Translations under genes and position numbers: made by a program
The notes under the pieces: generated by a model
Seen by the model: the letters and a program-made list of their open reading frames with translations, nothing else
Database searches by the model: none
What the model was told of the DNA's origin: nothing
NCBI RefSeq assembly: GCF_002287075.1
Contig: NZ_NSKE01000009.1
Coordinates: 1 to 64,000 of the forward strand
Direction of reading: 5' to 3'
DNA: 64,000 bases
Source of the DNA: Fodinibius salipaludis
GTDB lineage: Bacteria; Bacteroidota; Rhodothermia; Balneolales; Balneolaceae
In this document: in pieces, positions 7,619 to 17,338 of the stretch
How the letters are laid out: each line of letters begins with the position of its first letter
How positions within the stretch are numbered: position 1 is the stretch's first letter

Positions 7619-8113
7619 AATTTTTTAATCAATATTGCGGGAATACAACTCCCTTTAAACTATTCTTTGTTTTAGTACTTAACCTTCAACATTTAACTTT
7701 TGCACGGTCAACAGCCATCACTTCACACTTAAAACTTAACACTTTATAACTCTGTTTCTTTGTCACTTAGTTACTTAATCACCCTAATTTATCAGGAGTA
7801 CAACTCCCTTTAAAAACTATTCTTGGCTTTAGTACTTAACGTTCAGCACCCAATATTTAACCTTTCTTATCACTTTTTCGTTACAACGCAGAGCACTGCT
7901 ACGTTAAAAACTCCGTAGGACAGGCATTGTAGCGAGATTAAAATATCCAACCCAAACACCGTCCGCAGTCACCCGTCGCCCGTCTTCCGTCACAAGTCCA
8001 TAGTCAATCATTCCTACGCGAACCTAATGGCAGGAGATCCCTCGGCACCGCTCGGGATGACATTGCTTTTAATTGAACATTCAACACCCAACATTCAACC
8101 TTCAACATCTAAT
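7619..8113. repeat. 495-bp repeat-rich intergenic region between cysQ and SLC13 gene 1
   Basis: No gene is supported. It holds two copies of a phrase ending ACAACTCCCTTTAAA (about 7640 and 7798). At 7745-7790 there are GTCACTTAGTTACTTAATCA phrases. At 7873-7935 there is an AACGCAGAGCACTG phrase of the hairpin family seen near etfA and fixX. At 8034-8067 there is CTCGGCACCGCTCGGGATGA. At 8075-8110 TTCAACATTCAACC-type phrases run right up to the stop codon of the permease gene. Confidence 0.7.
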
Positions 8114-9883
8114 CTAAAACGGCCAAATCTGAGGCACCAAAAATATAGTAATCGCTGCAATCATCAAATTCAAAGGCAGCCCTATTTTGGTAAAATCGGT
8201 AAATTTATATCCGCCCGGTCCATATACCATCAGGTTGGTCTGGTAGCCAATAGGCGTTGAAAAACTGGCTGATGCCGCCATAATAATCGTCATTACAAAC
8301 GGCATATAGCTAACCCCGAATGATCCGGCCAATGATATCGCAATGGGAAATATGAGCACCGCTGCGGCATTATTGGTAACCATTTCGGTTAACAGCCACG
8401 TGGCCAGATATACTCCTGCCAGTGCTAAATACGGACTGCCCTCAGTATATCCTAAAAACTCTTCTGCCAAAACAGTGGCCCCGCCCGTATATTGGAGCGC
8501 GCTGCCGAGGCCAAGGCTGGCAGCAATCACAAGCAACACCGACCAGTCGATATAATCTTTCGCAGTAGCCGCCCTGCAACAACCCGTCGCAACCATTAAT
8601 CCCGCCGCTAAAAACGACGCCTGAAACATTGAAAGCCATCCCAATGCCACGGTAGCCACCATCACTCCCAACACGCCCCATGCCATACCGGACTTCTCAT
8701 AATTGGGCGGACTCGAATCACTGATTCCGCTCGTCAAATAGTAATCACTGGAATTTTTAAACTGCTCCAAAAAGTTGGGATGGGCCTCCAGCAAAAGCGT
8801 ATCGCCCGTTTTCAGGCGAATATCTCCCACTTTCTCTTTGATACGTTCTCCATTCCGGGATACCGCCAGCACAACGGCATCATAAATATTACGAAAGCGC
8901 CCTTTTTTAATCGTTGTTCCGTTTACCGGATGGGAGGGCGAAACTACGGCCTCAATCATCAATCGCTCGCGACGAGGAGCGTTCAATTTAAAAATTTGGT
9001 CGGTGGCGGGCTTCAAGCCCTTTATCTGCTGCAGATCCACAATAGAATCAACGACTCCCGTAAAAATAAGACGGTCACCGCCCTTTAGCTTCTGCTCTGG
9101 GTCAACAGCAGCAATAATATGATCTTGGCGATAAATTTCCACCAGGTATAATCCCGGGAGGTGGCGTAGCCCTGCTTCTTCTACCGTTTTCCCCGGCAGT
9201 GGACTATCATCTTCAATAATCATTTCAATAGTATATTCACGCGGATCCTTAAAGGTATCGAAGCCGGAGCCCCGATCGGGCAACAGCTTTTTGGCAAAGA
9301 CTGTTAAATAGATAAAACCGACAATAGCCGCTGGCACGCCAATAAGTCCTGGCTCAAAAATTCCAATGGTATCCGTAGAGGCCTCCTCAATAAGCAGGCC
9401 GTTGACAATAAGATTGGTACTGGTTCCGATGAGCGTACAGGTGCCTCCCAGGATAGCGGCATAGCTCAATGGAATTAATATCTTGGACACGGCAATTTGA
9501 TTCTTTCGTCCCCAATCTTCCAATGCGGGGATAAAAGATGCCACTACGGGTGTATTATTCAGGAACGCACTAACCACCATTACCGGTGCCATAATGCGAA
9601 CCTGCGCGCCCCGAATGCTTTTTACCTGTCCAATAATCTTGTTCACCACAAAATGAATGGCTCCGGTCTCTTTCATTCCCGCCGCTACAACATAGAGGGC
9701 CGCTACCGTAAGCATTCCCTGATTCGAAAATCCGACAAGCGCCTCTTCGGCCGGAACCACCTGGCTCACAATTAGTATGGTCAGCCCACCGATAAACACA
9801 ACATCAACCGATAACCGGGTGGTTATCAGCAAGGTAAGACATAGCAAAATAGTGGCTATTACCGTCCAGCCGGCAAAAGTCAT
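8114..9883 (-). CDS. SLC13-family permease with TrkA-C domains, probable sulfate transporter
   Basis: This 589-residue divalent-anion:sodium symporter has two membrane halves separated by two RCK_C/TrkA-C domains (about 205-290 and 295-380). Halves carry the family motifs AFLNNTPVVASFIP and GTSTNLIVNGLL in the first part, and TNNAAAVLIFPIA and TPIGYQTNLMVYGPGGYKF in the second. Family members take up sulfate or dicarboxylates; the cys genes immediately downstream on the same strand favour sulfate. A paralogue lies at 12039-13865. Start is the ATG with signal-anchor-like TFAGWTVIATILLC. Confidence 0.88.
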   Translation of the reverse strand: MTFAGWTVIATILLCLTLLITTRLSVDVVFIGGLTILIVSQVVPAEEALVGFSNQGMLTVAALYVVAAGMKETGAIHFVVNKIIGQVKSIRGAQVRIMAPVMVVSAFLNNTPVVASFIPALEDWGRKNQIAVSKILIPLSYAAILGGTCTLIGTSTNLIVNGLLIEEASTDTIGIFEPGLIGVPAAIVGFIYLTVFAKKLLPDRGSGFDTFKDPREYTIEMIIEDDSPLPGKTVEEAGLRHLPGLYLVEIYRQDHIIAAVDPEQKLKGGDRLIFTGVVDSIVDLQQIKGLKPATDQIFKLNAPRRERLMIEAVVSPSHPVNGTTIKKGRFRNIYDAVVLAVSRNGERIKEKVGDIRLKTGDTLLLEAHPNFLEQFKNSSDYYLTSGISDSSPPNYEKSGMAWGVLGVMVATVALGWLSMFQASFLAAGLMVATGCCRAATAKDYIDWSVLLVIAASLGLGSALQYTGGATVLAEEFLGYTEGSPYLALAGVYLATWLLTEMVTNNAAAVLIFPIAISLAGSFGVSYMPFVMTIIMAASASFSTPIGYQTNLMVYGPGGYKFTDFTKIGLPLNLMIAAITIFLVPQIWPF

Positions 9884-10395
9884 AAACGCAGCATTCTTGT
9901 TACGGAATATATTCGAGACACAAAGAAAACGAATTGTCTCACGTTTTCAAATCAACAAAAACAGCGCAACTGGCACCTTTCCAACTTTTTAAAAGAGTTT
10001 CAAGCTTTGAGAGATTCCGAGACTGGAGAGATCAACTAAGTTTAGAGGGAGTTGTACTCCCGAAAAGATGTATTACACAAGGGGATTCGAATCCCGGTCT
10101 AAAATAATCCTTAAAAATCAATAAGCCCGTTATTTTCCATTTGCCAGCCAGTGCTAACATATTGTTAAAACTCTGACAGGCAAGTTGACAATGCAAGTAA
10201 AAGATATTTTACTTCTCCAAAAGTTGGGATGAGTATATTCGGATTCCCGAATTTAGGATTTAAAATCTATTGCCTTTCCCATCGTCGGATGACATATAAA
10301 TCCATTGCCAAAGTTTCGTTTCTTCTTGATATTTTATCTTCAGATATATGAGCAGACAACGAGGACTGTCTCGTTGAAGCGCGTGTTATGGGGCT
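9884..10395. other. 512-bp intergenic region upstream of SLC13 gene 1
   Basis: No gene is seen. 9884-9950 should hold the promoter of the permease. 10045-10100 has a GGGAGTTGTACTCCCGAAAA phrase of the family at 5217 and 14109. A 7-bp perfect hairpin (CAACGAG, 10357-10363, with CTCGTTG, 10370-10376) lies about 20 nt past the stop of the lipoprotein gene at 10396 and may be its terminator; it lacks a T-run. Confidence 0.5.
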
Positions 10396-10800
10396 TTACT
10401 TACTATTACTATAGCCAAGAATATGTAAATCGGGATTATCTTTTGTCTCTCTTTTATCTACTGATAGGGAAATTTTATACTGTTTATTTTTCTGAAATTG
10501 CTTTGGGTCAACTGTTTCGATGAATAACGTATCCGTAGGAGGCAAGCTTTCTGATGTCCATATTCCATCTGGAGCAACGCAGATTGCATCTTCAGGACAC
10601 TGATTAATAGCAAATATATAGCTCTCGATATTTACGGAATCAGGTGTTTCAATCTCGGTAAGTAATTGTTGAATACTTACAGTCTCAAAATTAAAAGCTT
10701 CTGGATATGTTCTCTCAATCTCCTCATCTGAGTTACTAACATTACATCCAACAAAAGCTAATACACAGGCAACAAATGTGAATAGTTGGATTGTTTTCAT
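10396..10800 (-). CDS. Predicted lipoprotein of unknown function
   Basis: This 134-residue protein has a signal peptide ending in a relaxed lipobox (LAFVGC, Cys at residue 19), so it is probably anchored in the envelope. The mature part is acidic, with two Cys in NQCPEDAICVAPDGIW that could form a disulfide, and no recognised domain. It is a solitary gene between repeat-rich gaps on the same strand as the sulfate genes. No homologous family is recognised by eye; the signal peptide and codon pattern support coding. Confidence 0.6.
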   Translation of the reverse strand: MKTIQLFTFVACVLAFVGCNVSNSDEEIERTYPEAFNFETVSIQQLLTEIETPDSVNIESYIFAINQCPEDAICVAPDGIWTSESLPPTDTLFIETVDPKQFQKNKQYKISLSVDKRETKDNPDLHILGYSNSK

Positions 10801-12038
10801 AACTTAAACCCTGTTTGTTACAGGTGTTTTAGTAAAGTAATAAACAAAAAGAGCTGCTCAAAACTGTTGTTGTACAATTATAAAAGCTGAATAACAGTAA
10901 AAAATGTAGTTTTAAATATATAGAAGTGGGGACCTATCCCTTTCGCAACTGAAAACAATAGCTTCGAGAGAAATGATTTTGCACGCGGACAAGCTGTTCG
11001 TCCTACATCCTAAATCAGCTTTTCGTACACAGCTTACTGTGTACCTCTTGAAACTTACTAATAAAAAGGCAAGCCTTAAATTGATCGTGAGTACAACTCA
11101 CTCACAACTAAGGAATTTATACCCTGATAAAAATATGTAGTTTCTCAAAAGTGGGGGCATGGTGATTACAAAAACAAAAATAGCCCTCTTCGTCTATCAT
11201 CTGTCATATCAAACATCCATCGCCCTCCCGACGGATCGGGATGACACTTCCAGAAGGAGAGATTCATCCCCGACTATTCAAAGTTTTTAAATTCCGGCCT
11301 AACGAATTTTATGCGAAGACCAAAAAGTACGATTATGCATTTTATACCGACCCCTTTTTTATTTCCAAAAGTTCAAGGATCATTAAAATGCATGTATCTT
11401 GCAGGTCATAGCCGATTATAAAATTCTCAGCCGGTGAGTTTTTTGGTTACTTTTTTGCTCATACAAAACAGTAACAATGTCCTACGGTCACAAAAAAATG
11501 GACAGCCTTACCTTGATCCTGGGTACATCTCGCTCACAACTATGGAGTCATAAACCAAACCGTCATCCATCTTCCATCACCTTTTTCCTTCAATCAATAC
11601 CCAAAATCCCGCTACGTCGCTAAAGCATGTCTGCCGAAGCTTTATGCGTAGTGCATGAGCCCACCCACTAAGGCCGCCTGCCTGCGCGTAGCCGAACTAT
11701 GCTTCGGCGAAGGCTGGAAGCACATGTTACGTAGGCCGTACTATGAAGCGTCGGGGACCTGCTCCAAGGGAAATTCTACTGCTATGTTCAATAGTTTTTA
11801 AATCCAACATTCAACCTTCAACATCAAATACTAAAACCGTTACCTGTCCTTTGCCCTCCGTCATCAAAACAAAGATTTCTCCCATCCCTTCGGTCGGTCG
11901 AATTGACAATATCGGTCGTTCGTCAACCGTCGTCAGTCATACATCTTTTCTTTGTCACTTAGTCACCTCATTACTTCATCGCCTAATCACTCAGTCACTT
12001 AATAACTTTAAAAAACCATTCAACCTTGAACCACACAC
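10801..12038. repeat. 1.24-kb non-coding, repeat-dense region
   Basis: No convincing ORF exists on either strand. Two related phrases (GATCGTGAGTACAACTCACT at about 11083 and CTGGGTACATCTCGCTCACA at about 11518) mark a duplicated block. 11225-11250 has GACGGATCGGGATGACAC. 11600-11760 is palindrome-rich: GCCGAA (11691-11696) and TTCGGC (11703-11708) form a 6-nt-loop hairpin. 11805-12035 repeats the TTCAACCTTCAACAT, GGTCGGTCGAATTGAC and GTCACTTAGTCACC phrases up to the SLC13 gene 2 stop. Confidence 0.65.
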
Positions 12039-13865
12039 CTACATCGGCCAAACGTATGGTATCAAGATGATGAGAACAGACCAGAGCGTTATTTGCAATA
12101 GAAAACCTACTTTAAAGAAGTCAGTAAACTTATAATTACCGGGACCATATACCATCAAATTGGTTTGATACCCGATAGGGGTAATTAGCGACATAGAAGC
12201 TGCCAGGGTTATCCCAATGACTAATCCCCGCGCCTCAATGCCCTGTGTTTCTGCAACAGATAATGCAATGGGAAACATCAGAGCTACCGCGCCGTTGTTC
12301 GTAATGAATTCCGTTAATATAACGGTAATGATAACCACTCCCGCCAAGGTTGCCCGGGGGCCGTAAGCGCTTGTCAGCTCAACCACACCTTGACCGATAA
12401 TAACAGCTGCCCCACTCACTTCCATTGCTTTTCCCAACCCCAAGGCCGCCCCTATGACAATTAAAACCGTCCAGTCAATCGACTTTCGGGCTTCTCCGGC
12501 TTCAATAACGTTAAACGATAAGAGTACAGCCACCCCTAAAACACCAGCCAGTGCTATATGAAGTACGCCTCCCGCAACCAAACCAATCACGCCAAATAAT
12601 ACTGCTACTGAAACATATAAGTCTTTACCACCCGGACGCTCCTCCAATATTTCTTCGGGATCTCCGGGTTCTTCTCCCCCAGCCTCACTGGTTAAGAAAA
12701 AGTCTTCGGTATCTTCATGTGCTCCGCGGAAACCACGTCCCGTATCCAGCAAAAGAACATCTCCGGGATGTAACACAAATTTTCCCAGTGGCTGATCAAT
12801 ACGATGTCCGCGGCGACGAACTCCCGTTACAGCTGCACCAAAACGTTCCAGTAATTGGGCTTCTCCCACAGTTGCTCCTACTAAGCGCGATCCCTCTTTG
12901 ACCACGACCTGGTGAAGCTCCCGATCTTTTTCGTTGCGCCTGATGGTCCGCGGGGGCTGATAGGCCAATTTTAGTCCGGGATAACCTTCGAGCTCGGGCG
13001 TTTTTGCAGCGATGCCCCCGTGCGCAGCATAAAAAAGATGATCCCCGGCACGCAGCTTTTCCTCATCAGGGACAGGTGCAATTTCTTGCTCATTTCGATT
13101 TATTCGTGACAGGTAAAACCCTGAAATCGTTGATAATCCCGCCTCCGATACTGTTTGTCCCACAACATCTGCTCCATCTGTAATCTCTAATTCTACCAGC
13201 AGTTTTCTGTTTTGCTCCTCTTCGTAACGGATATCACGCCGGGCAGGAGTAAGTTTCGGTGAAACAATTACCAAATATACTAATCCCACAATTGCACAGG
13301 GGACACCTACCCAGGCCAATTCAAAAAATGAGAATCCCCTGAACCCGTGGCTCTCCAATAACCCATGGGTAATCAGGTTTGTGCTGGTACCAATTAATGT
13401 ACAAAGTCCGCCTAAAATGGCTGCATACGAAAGGGGCATCAGCAGCTTAGATACGGGAATATGGTATTTTTTTGCCCAACTTCGTATCGCCGGTATCCCC
13501 ATAGCCACAATGGGCGTATTATTCAGGAAGGCTGAATAAACCGATACGCTGGGACATAACCGCAATAATATTCGTTGCACACTTCGGGTTTCTTCTCCCA
13601 AAATAAAGTTACTGGCCCTATCCAATGCCCCACTTTCACGCAGTGCTGCTCCTATTACATACAAACTTCCCAACGCCAACAGTGTGGTATTACCGAATCC
13701 AAGGAAAGCTTCCTCAATGCTCATTACCCCGGTGAGAGTAACAACTGCCAAACCGGTTAATAAAACGGCATCCGGACTCCATAAATCAATGGCCAAGGCC
13801 ACAAAGGTGAGCACCAGTACTGCTAATATGATAATAATATCAAAACTCATGAACGCTGCTATCAA
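12039..13865 (-). CDS. SLC13-family permease with TrkA-C domains, paralogue 2
   Basis: This 608-residue protein has the same architecture as 8114-9883: membrane half with AFLNNTPIVAMGIPAI and GTSTNLITHGLL, two RCK_C domains (about 205-290 and 300-380), then a second half with TNNGAVALMFPIALS and TPIGYQTNLMVYGPGNYKF. The paralogues share motif order but differ throughout, so the duplication is old. Substrate is probably sulfate or another dianion. Upstream in-frame ATG codons at the N-terminus (MIAAFMSFDIII) leave the exact start open. Confidence 0.85.
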   Translation of the reverse strand: MIAAFMSFDIIIILAVLVLTFVALAIDLWSPDAVLLTGLAVVTLTGVMSIEEAFLGFGNTTLLALGSLYVIGAALRESGALDRASNFILGEETRSVQRILLRLCPSVSVYSAFLNNTPIVAMGIPAIRSWAKKYHIPVSKLLMPLSYAAILGGLCTLIGTSTNLITHGLLESHGFRGFSFFELAWVGVPCAIVGLVYLVIVSPKLTPARRDIRYEEEQNRKLLVELEITDGADVVGQTVSEAGLSTISGFYLSRINRNEQEIAPVPDEEKLRAGDHLFYAAHGGIAAKTPELEGYPGLKLAYQPPRTIRRNEKDRELHQVVVKEGSRLVGATVGEAQLLERFGAAVTGVRRRGHRIDQPLGKFVLHPGDVLLLDTGRGFRGAHEDTEDFFLTSEAGGEEPGDPEEILEERPGGKDLYVSVAVLFGVIGLVAGGVLHIALAGVLGVAVLLSFNVIEAGEARKSIDWTVLIVIGAALGLGKAMEVSGAAVIIGQGVVELTSAYGPRATLAGVVIITVILTEFITNNGAVALMFPIALSVAETQGIEARGLVIGITLAASMSLITPIGYQTNLMVYGPGNYKFTDFFKVGFLLQITLWSVLIILIPYVWPM

Positions 13866-14389
13866 TTTCTAAAATGATCAATCCTATACAAGATAGAAGA
13901 ACTCTACAAATATGCTATCGCGAATTTTTTATGGGGAAAATGACCAGCATTTTACTAACCATTTCGGCTGAGTAGTATTGTGTTTTTTAAATAACGTTTT
14001 GCATTGGATATCCAAAACCAGATCACCCCGATATTTATTTTATTGAGTAGTCAGTATTTTGACAGGTGATATCGACCGCAATTCCCCTCCCCTCACTATA
14101 AAGTGCTGAGGGAGTTACACTCCCGAAAACGCTCCCTGCGATATTGTTCGAGGGTACAACCTTCTCACAACTTCAACTCAGAATAATGTAACATGATAGA
14201 TTTCTCCGCCCCCCCGACTGCTGTCGGAATCGGTCGAAATGACAAATCAGATATTTGAACTGTTTTCTGGTTCCTCGCAGAGCGTAAAAACGAGATTTAA
14301 AACTTAGCATTAACTACTTAATTCACTTTGTAACCCTGTTACTTTGTCTCTTTGTCACTGCATCACCTAATCCCAGCAGCTTTGTAACC
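13866..14389. repeat. 524-bp repeat-rich intergenic region
   Basis: No gene is seen. 13866-14090 is AT-rich and should contain the SLC13 gene 2 promoter. 14109-14176 repeats the GGGAGTT...CTCCCGAAAACGCTCCCTG phrase found at 5235-5303. 14205-14245 has a CGAAATGACA phrase. 14320-14390 has GTAAC/GTCAC phrases and GCATCACCTAATC, which run to the stop codon of the next gene. Confidence 0.65.
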
Positions 14390-16453
14390 CTAAAACCGTA
14401 CTCTTGCCTGAATACCAATCTCGCTGCGCTGATCTCCTTCAATCTGATTCAATCCACTGCCAATAACCTGTGTATCTTCATATACCGTGATTCCAAATTT
14501 AGCCCAAAGCTCTAAAAAATCGAAGGGATCGTAATTCAACAGTACATACATTCGCTGTCCTTGGTCAAAAAACGATTGACTGGAAAATACATACAGCAGA
14601 TCATTTTCGAACTGGTAGACCCGGGTGGCAAAACTTTCGGTATCGAACATGGAAAGCCGCGTATCCAAGCTGAACTCATCATTAATTTGCAATCGTAAAT
14701 CCTGGTACAGCAAATAACCAAGCTCCAACTCTTCTCCCGCCTGTCGGCTCCGGATCACCTCTCCTCGTGTGCGCAGGCGTACATTTCTGTTTACCCAATA
14801 TTCTAAATTCGCCCGGAAGCTGCTGCGTTGTGCATCACCCAACCTGCGCTGAATTCGACCAAAAGAGTCCAACACCTCATATTCATCATCCTCAATTTCG
14901 CTACGCAGTTGGACATAAAAATTTAAATTACCCGTAAAATCTATCTCTGCCTTTATCAGCCAATCAAAGCCCTGTGTAGGTTGGTTCGTGCCAAAGCGGG
15001 CGCCGGGAAATCGAAACTGGTCGATATACGCACTAAGCGTTACTTTTTCGCCAATAATATGGCTCATCCCCAAATAGATACCTTCTTCGTTTTTGGGCTG
15101 ACCAGATACCTCTCCGAAGCCATTCCCCAAGATAGATTGAAACTCTTTCTGGTACTTCCGATACGCCAACGTTATATCCGTGTCTTCACCAATACCACTT
15201 TCAACACCGGTAATGAGGCCATAACCCCCATTTTCACTTTGAGCAATCTCTCCGAAAACAACCGCTGGTCCGGCTAAAAAAGTATAATCTACCCCATAGG
15301 CATAATTTGATTTCCCCTCAAAATCGTGCTGCGCATACGTCCGGTTACTGGCTGCAATATACCGATCAAAAGTCGTCTGATAGCCGGTTGCGCCAATAAT
15401 ACCGAAGGGCATCTCTAATTGGATATGTCCGCCATATAACATCTGGTGCAAATTATCTTTCTGCAGAAATTCATTTTCAGTACGGTGATAGCCATCCGCT
15501 CTCGGAAAGCGGGTGGTATCGGGACTTATTTCGCTTGCACTGCGTTTTCTGTTCGAATAGAAACCCGTAAGTTGAAGTTTGCCTCCATACGTCAGCGCCC
15601 CGCCACGATAGTAGTTGGTTTCCTGCGCTGATGTGTACGGTTTAATCCCTCGACCGTTTCGGCTCACCGCCCCTGCCACATTACTTCCTTTTCCAAAAGC
15701 AGCTCCGCTCCAAAGCACCAATCCCTGACCAAATCCCAGGCTATAATCTCCGCCCACTAACATTTGCAAACGACCATTATCTTCAAGCGCTACATGCCAG
15801 GTTCGATGATCAAATTGAAAGGGGCCTACGAGTTCTTCTCCGGGATCTTTTTCCTGTGTCAAATTTAGGGACAGGTGATTGCTCTGGTATTCCATACGCT
15901 GATAATACTTGATCGGGCTACCAATATACCCTCCTTCCTGTGGCGGCTGTTGATACCCTACTCCCTCTTGCAAGTCGCGCTGATAACGCGAAAACATCTG
16001 GAATTCCCCATCTGAGGTCCAATAACGCGGATCGGTATAAAGTGCTCGTCCTAACTCGAGGCCACTTCCAACCGTTACATAGGGACGCACTTGCTCCAGC
16101 GTTACCCGACCGATCCCCGTCACCTCATCCAACTCCTCAATCGTTTCAAATGGTTTTACATCAGATCGGTATTCAATAATACCTCGGGCAAGTTTAAGAT
16201 TTAATCCCGGAACCTGCAGTAATGCATTTACGCCGGCATTATTAATATTGATGGGGTTTTCGGCCAGCTCTTGCAGTAGCTGAGTCATCTGTTCACTATC
16301 AAACTCCGTATCACCGGGATCAAAGTTTTCAATAGCATCTTCGATATCATCCTGTACCTCCGACCGGGTAGTATCCTGCTGCTGTGCCAACAGTGTTACC
16401 GGCATTGCAAGAAGAAATACCAATATAATCAGTCTACTGATGCGCATTACCAA
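14390..16453 (-). CDS. Helix-hairpin-helix plus outer-membrane beta-barrel protein
   Basis: This 687-residue secreted protein has a signal peptide (PVTLLAQ), an acidic linker, a ComEA-like helix-hairpin-helix region (about residues 70-135: NPININNAGVNALLQVPGL and FETIEELDEVTGIGRVT) and then a long beta-strand-rich domain ending in a C-terminal aromatic strand (IGIQARVRF), as in outer-membrane barrels. Such HHH-barrel proteins are common in Bacteroidota but uncharacterised. It overlaps the PorV-like gene by 7 nt, so the two are co-expressed. DNA binding is not implied; here the HHH is predicted to be periplasmic. Confidence 0.75.
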   Translation of the reverse strand: MVMRISRLIILVFLLAMPVTLLAQQQDTTRSEVQDDIEDAIENFDPGDTEFDSEQMTQLLQELAENPININNAGVNALLQVPGLNLKLARGIIEYRSDVKPFETIEELDEVTGIGRVTLEQVRPYVTVGSGLELGRALYTDPRYWTSDGEFQMFSRYQRDLQEGVGYQQPPQEGGYIGSPIKYYQRMEYQSNHLSLNLTQEKDPGEELVGPFQFDHRTWHVALEDNGRLQMLVGGDYSLGFGQGLVLWSGAAFGKGSNVAGAVSRNGRGIKPYTSAQETNYYRGGALTYGGKLQLTGFYSNRKRSASEISPDTTRFPRADGYHRTENEFLQKDNLHQMLYGGHIQLEMPFGIIGATGYQTTFDRYIAASNRTYAQHDFEGKSNYAYGVDYTFLAGPAVVFGEIAQSENGGYGLITGVESGIGEDTDITLAYRKYQKEFQSILGNGFGEVSGQPKNEEGIYLGMSHIIGEKVTLSAYIDQFRFPGARFGTNQPTQGFDWLIKAEIDFTGNLNFYVQLRSEIEDDEYEVLDSFGRIQRRLGDAQRSSFRANLEYWVNRNVRLRTRGEVIRSRQAGEELELGYLLYQDLRLQINDEFSLDTRLSMFDTESFATRVYQFENDLLYVFSSQSFFDQGQRMYVLLNYDPFDFLELWAKFGITVYEDTQVIGSGLNQIEGDQRSEIGIQARVRF

Positions 16454-17292
16454 GTAACTTTGAAGTCAATGGCGGGACTATATCCCAATACCCTATTCTC
16501 ATGACGCTGAACAGAAATATTGACCGCCCATAAATCGCTGCCGTACCCAAACCCTCCCGAAAATGTCAGAGGTTCAGTGGTAATACCCGTACGTCCCACC
16601 AAACTTTTAATAATTGATACTTCTACCCCACCGCGATATGAAATAGGAAACTGCACATCTTTAACAACATCGGTGGAGAACAAAGCTTTATCAGATAACT
16701 GATACGATAACCCTATACTTAGCTCTCTGGGCAACTTTTCATTATTTTTTGATCCATACTCCGGCTGATTAATATTCGTGGTCTTGGCTCCAATCCATAA
16801 ATCAGATACAACGGAAGCGGCCAACCCCACATCTACACCAAACGCACCTGCCGATCCGTATCCACCTCCAAATGCAACGTGACTATAATTGAAAATAGCC
16901 CCAAAATGGAATCCGGCAAACGAATGTTTATACCCAAGCCTCAGCCTGCTTTCATTGAAAAGGTCATCCCCATATCGATGTGCACCAGCTCCCATAACGC
17001 CAAGCTTTGTGGGATATGATCCGGCAAAAGCCATATCCGTTATTTCGGACAAACCAAAATAGCGCACACCGAAAAATGAGACCGATCGTGCATCTTCCGA
17101 CATCAAAGCCGGATTCCCAAACATCGACCAATCGGTATTCTGCAAGGCCGTAGTGGCCTGACCAACAGCCAGCTCTCTTGCCCCGATAACAGCTTGTGCT
17201 TGCATCGACGAGCCCACACCATTTATCATTATTAATAGTGCGCTTAATAATATGAGCTTAAATCTGTGTAAATCGAATAGCTTTCGTATCAT
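16447..17292 (-). CDS. PorV/PorQ-like outer-membrane protein
   Basis: This 281-residue protein has a signal peptide (SSMQAQA) and an OmpP1/FadL-like barrel of the PorV/PorQ type. Family hallmarks are ALQNTDWSMFGNPAL near the mature N-terminus, the Gly-rich loop GGGYGSAGAFGVDVGLA, and the terminal strand AIDFKVTW. PorV-type proteins shuttle type IX secretion cargo to the attachment complex. It overlaps the HHH-barrel gene and faces the PorD-like gene (17339) across a 46-nt divergent gap. Assignment to PorV versus PorQ is not possible by eye. Confidence 0.7.
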   Translation of the reverse strand: MIRKLFDLHRFKLILLSALLIMINGVGSSMQAQAVIGARELAVGQATTALQNTDWSMFGNPALMSEDARSVSFFGVRYFGLSEITDMAFAGSYPTKLGVMGAGAHRYGDDLFNESRLRLGYKHSFAGFHFGAIFNYSHVAFGGGYGSAGAFGVDVGLAASVVSDLWIGAKTTNINQPEYGSKNNEKLPRELSIGLSYQLSDKALFSTDVVKDVQFPISYRGGVEVSIIKSLVGRTGITTEPLTFSGGFGYGSDLWAVNISVQRHENRVLGYSPAIDFKVTW

Positions 17293-17338
17293 ATAAATAG
17301 TCTCTCTCTGATGATTTCAAGTAACTTATGAATTCAAA

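Noticed and set aside
10801-12038. Possible tRNA or rRNA genes in the long non-coding stretch
   Set aside because: No cloverleaf with T-loop consensus and no conserved rRNA segments could be read on either strand.
12551-12901. 116-codon plus-strand frame inside SLC13 gene 2
   Set aside because: It lies opposite a well-supported permease with family motifs; its product is low-complexity and lacks any domain.
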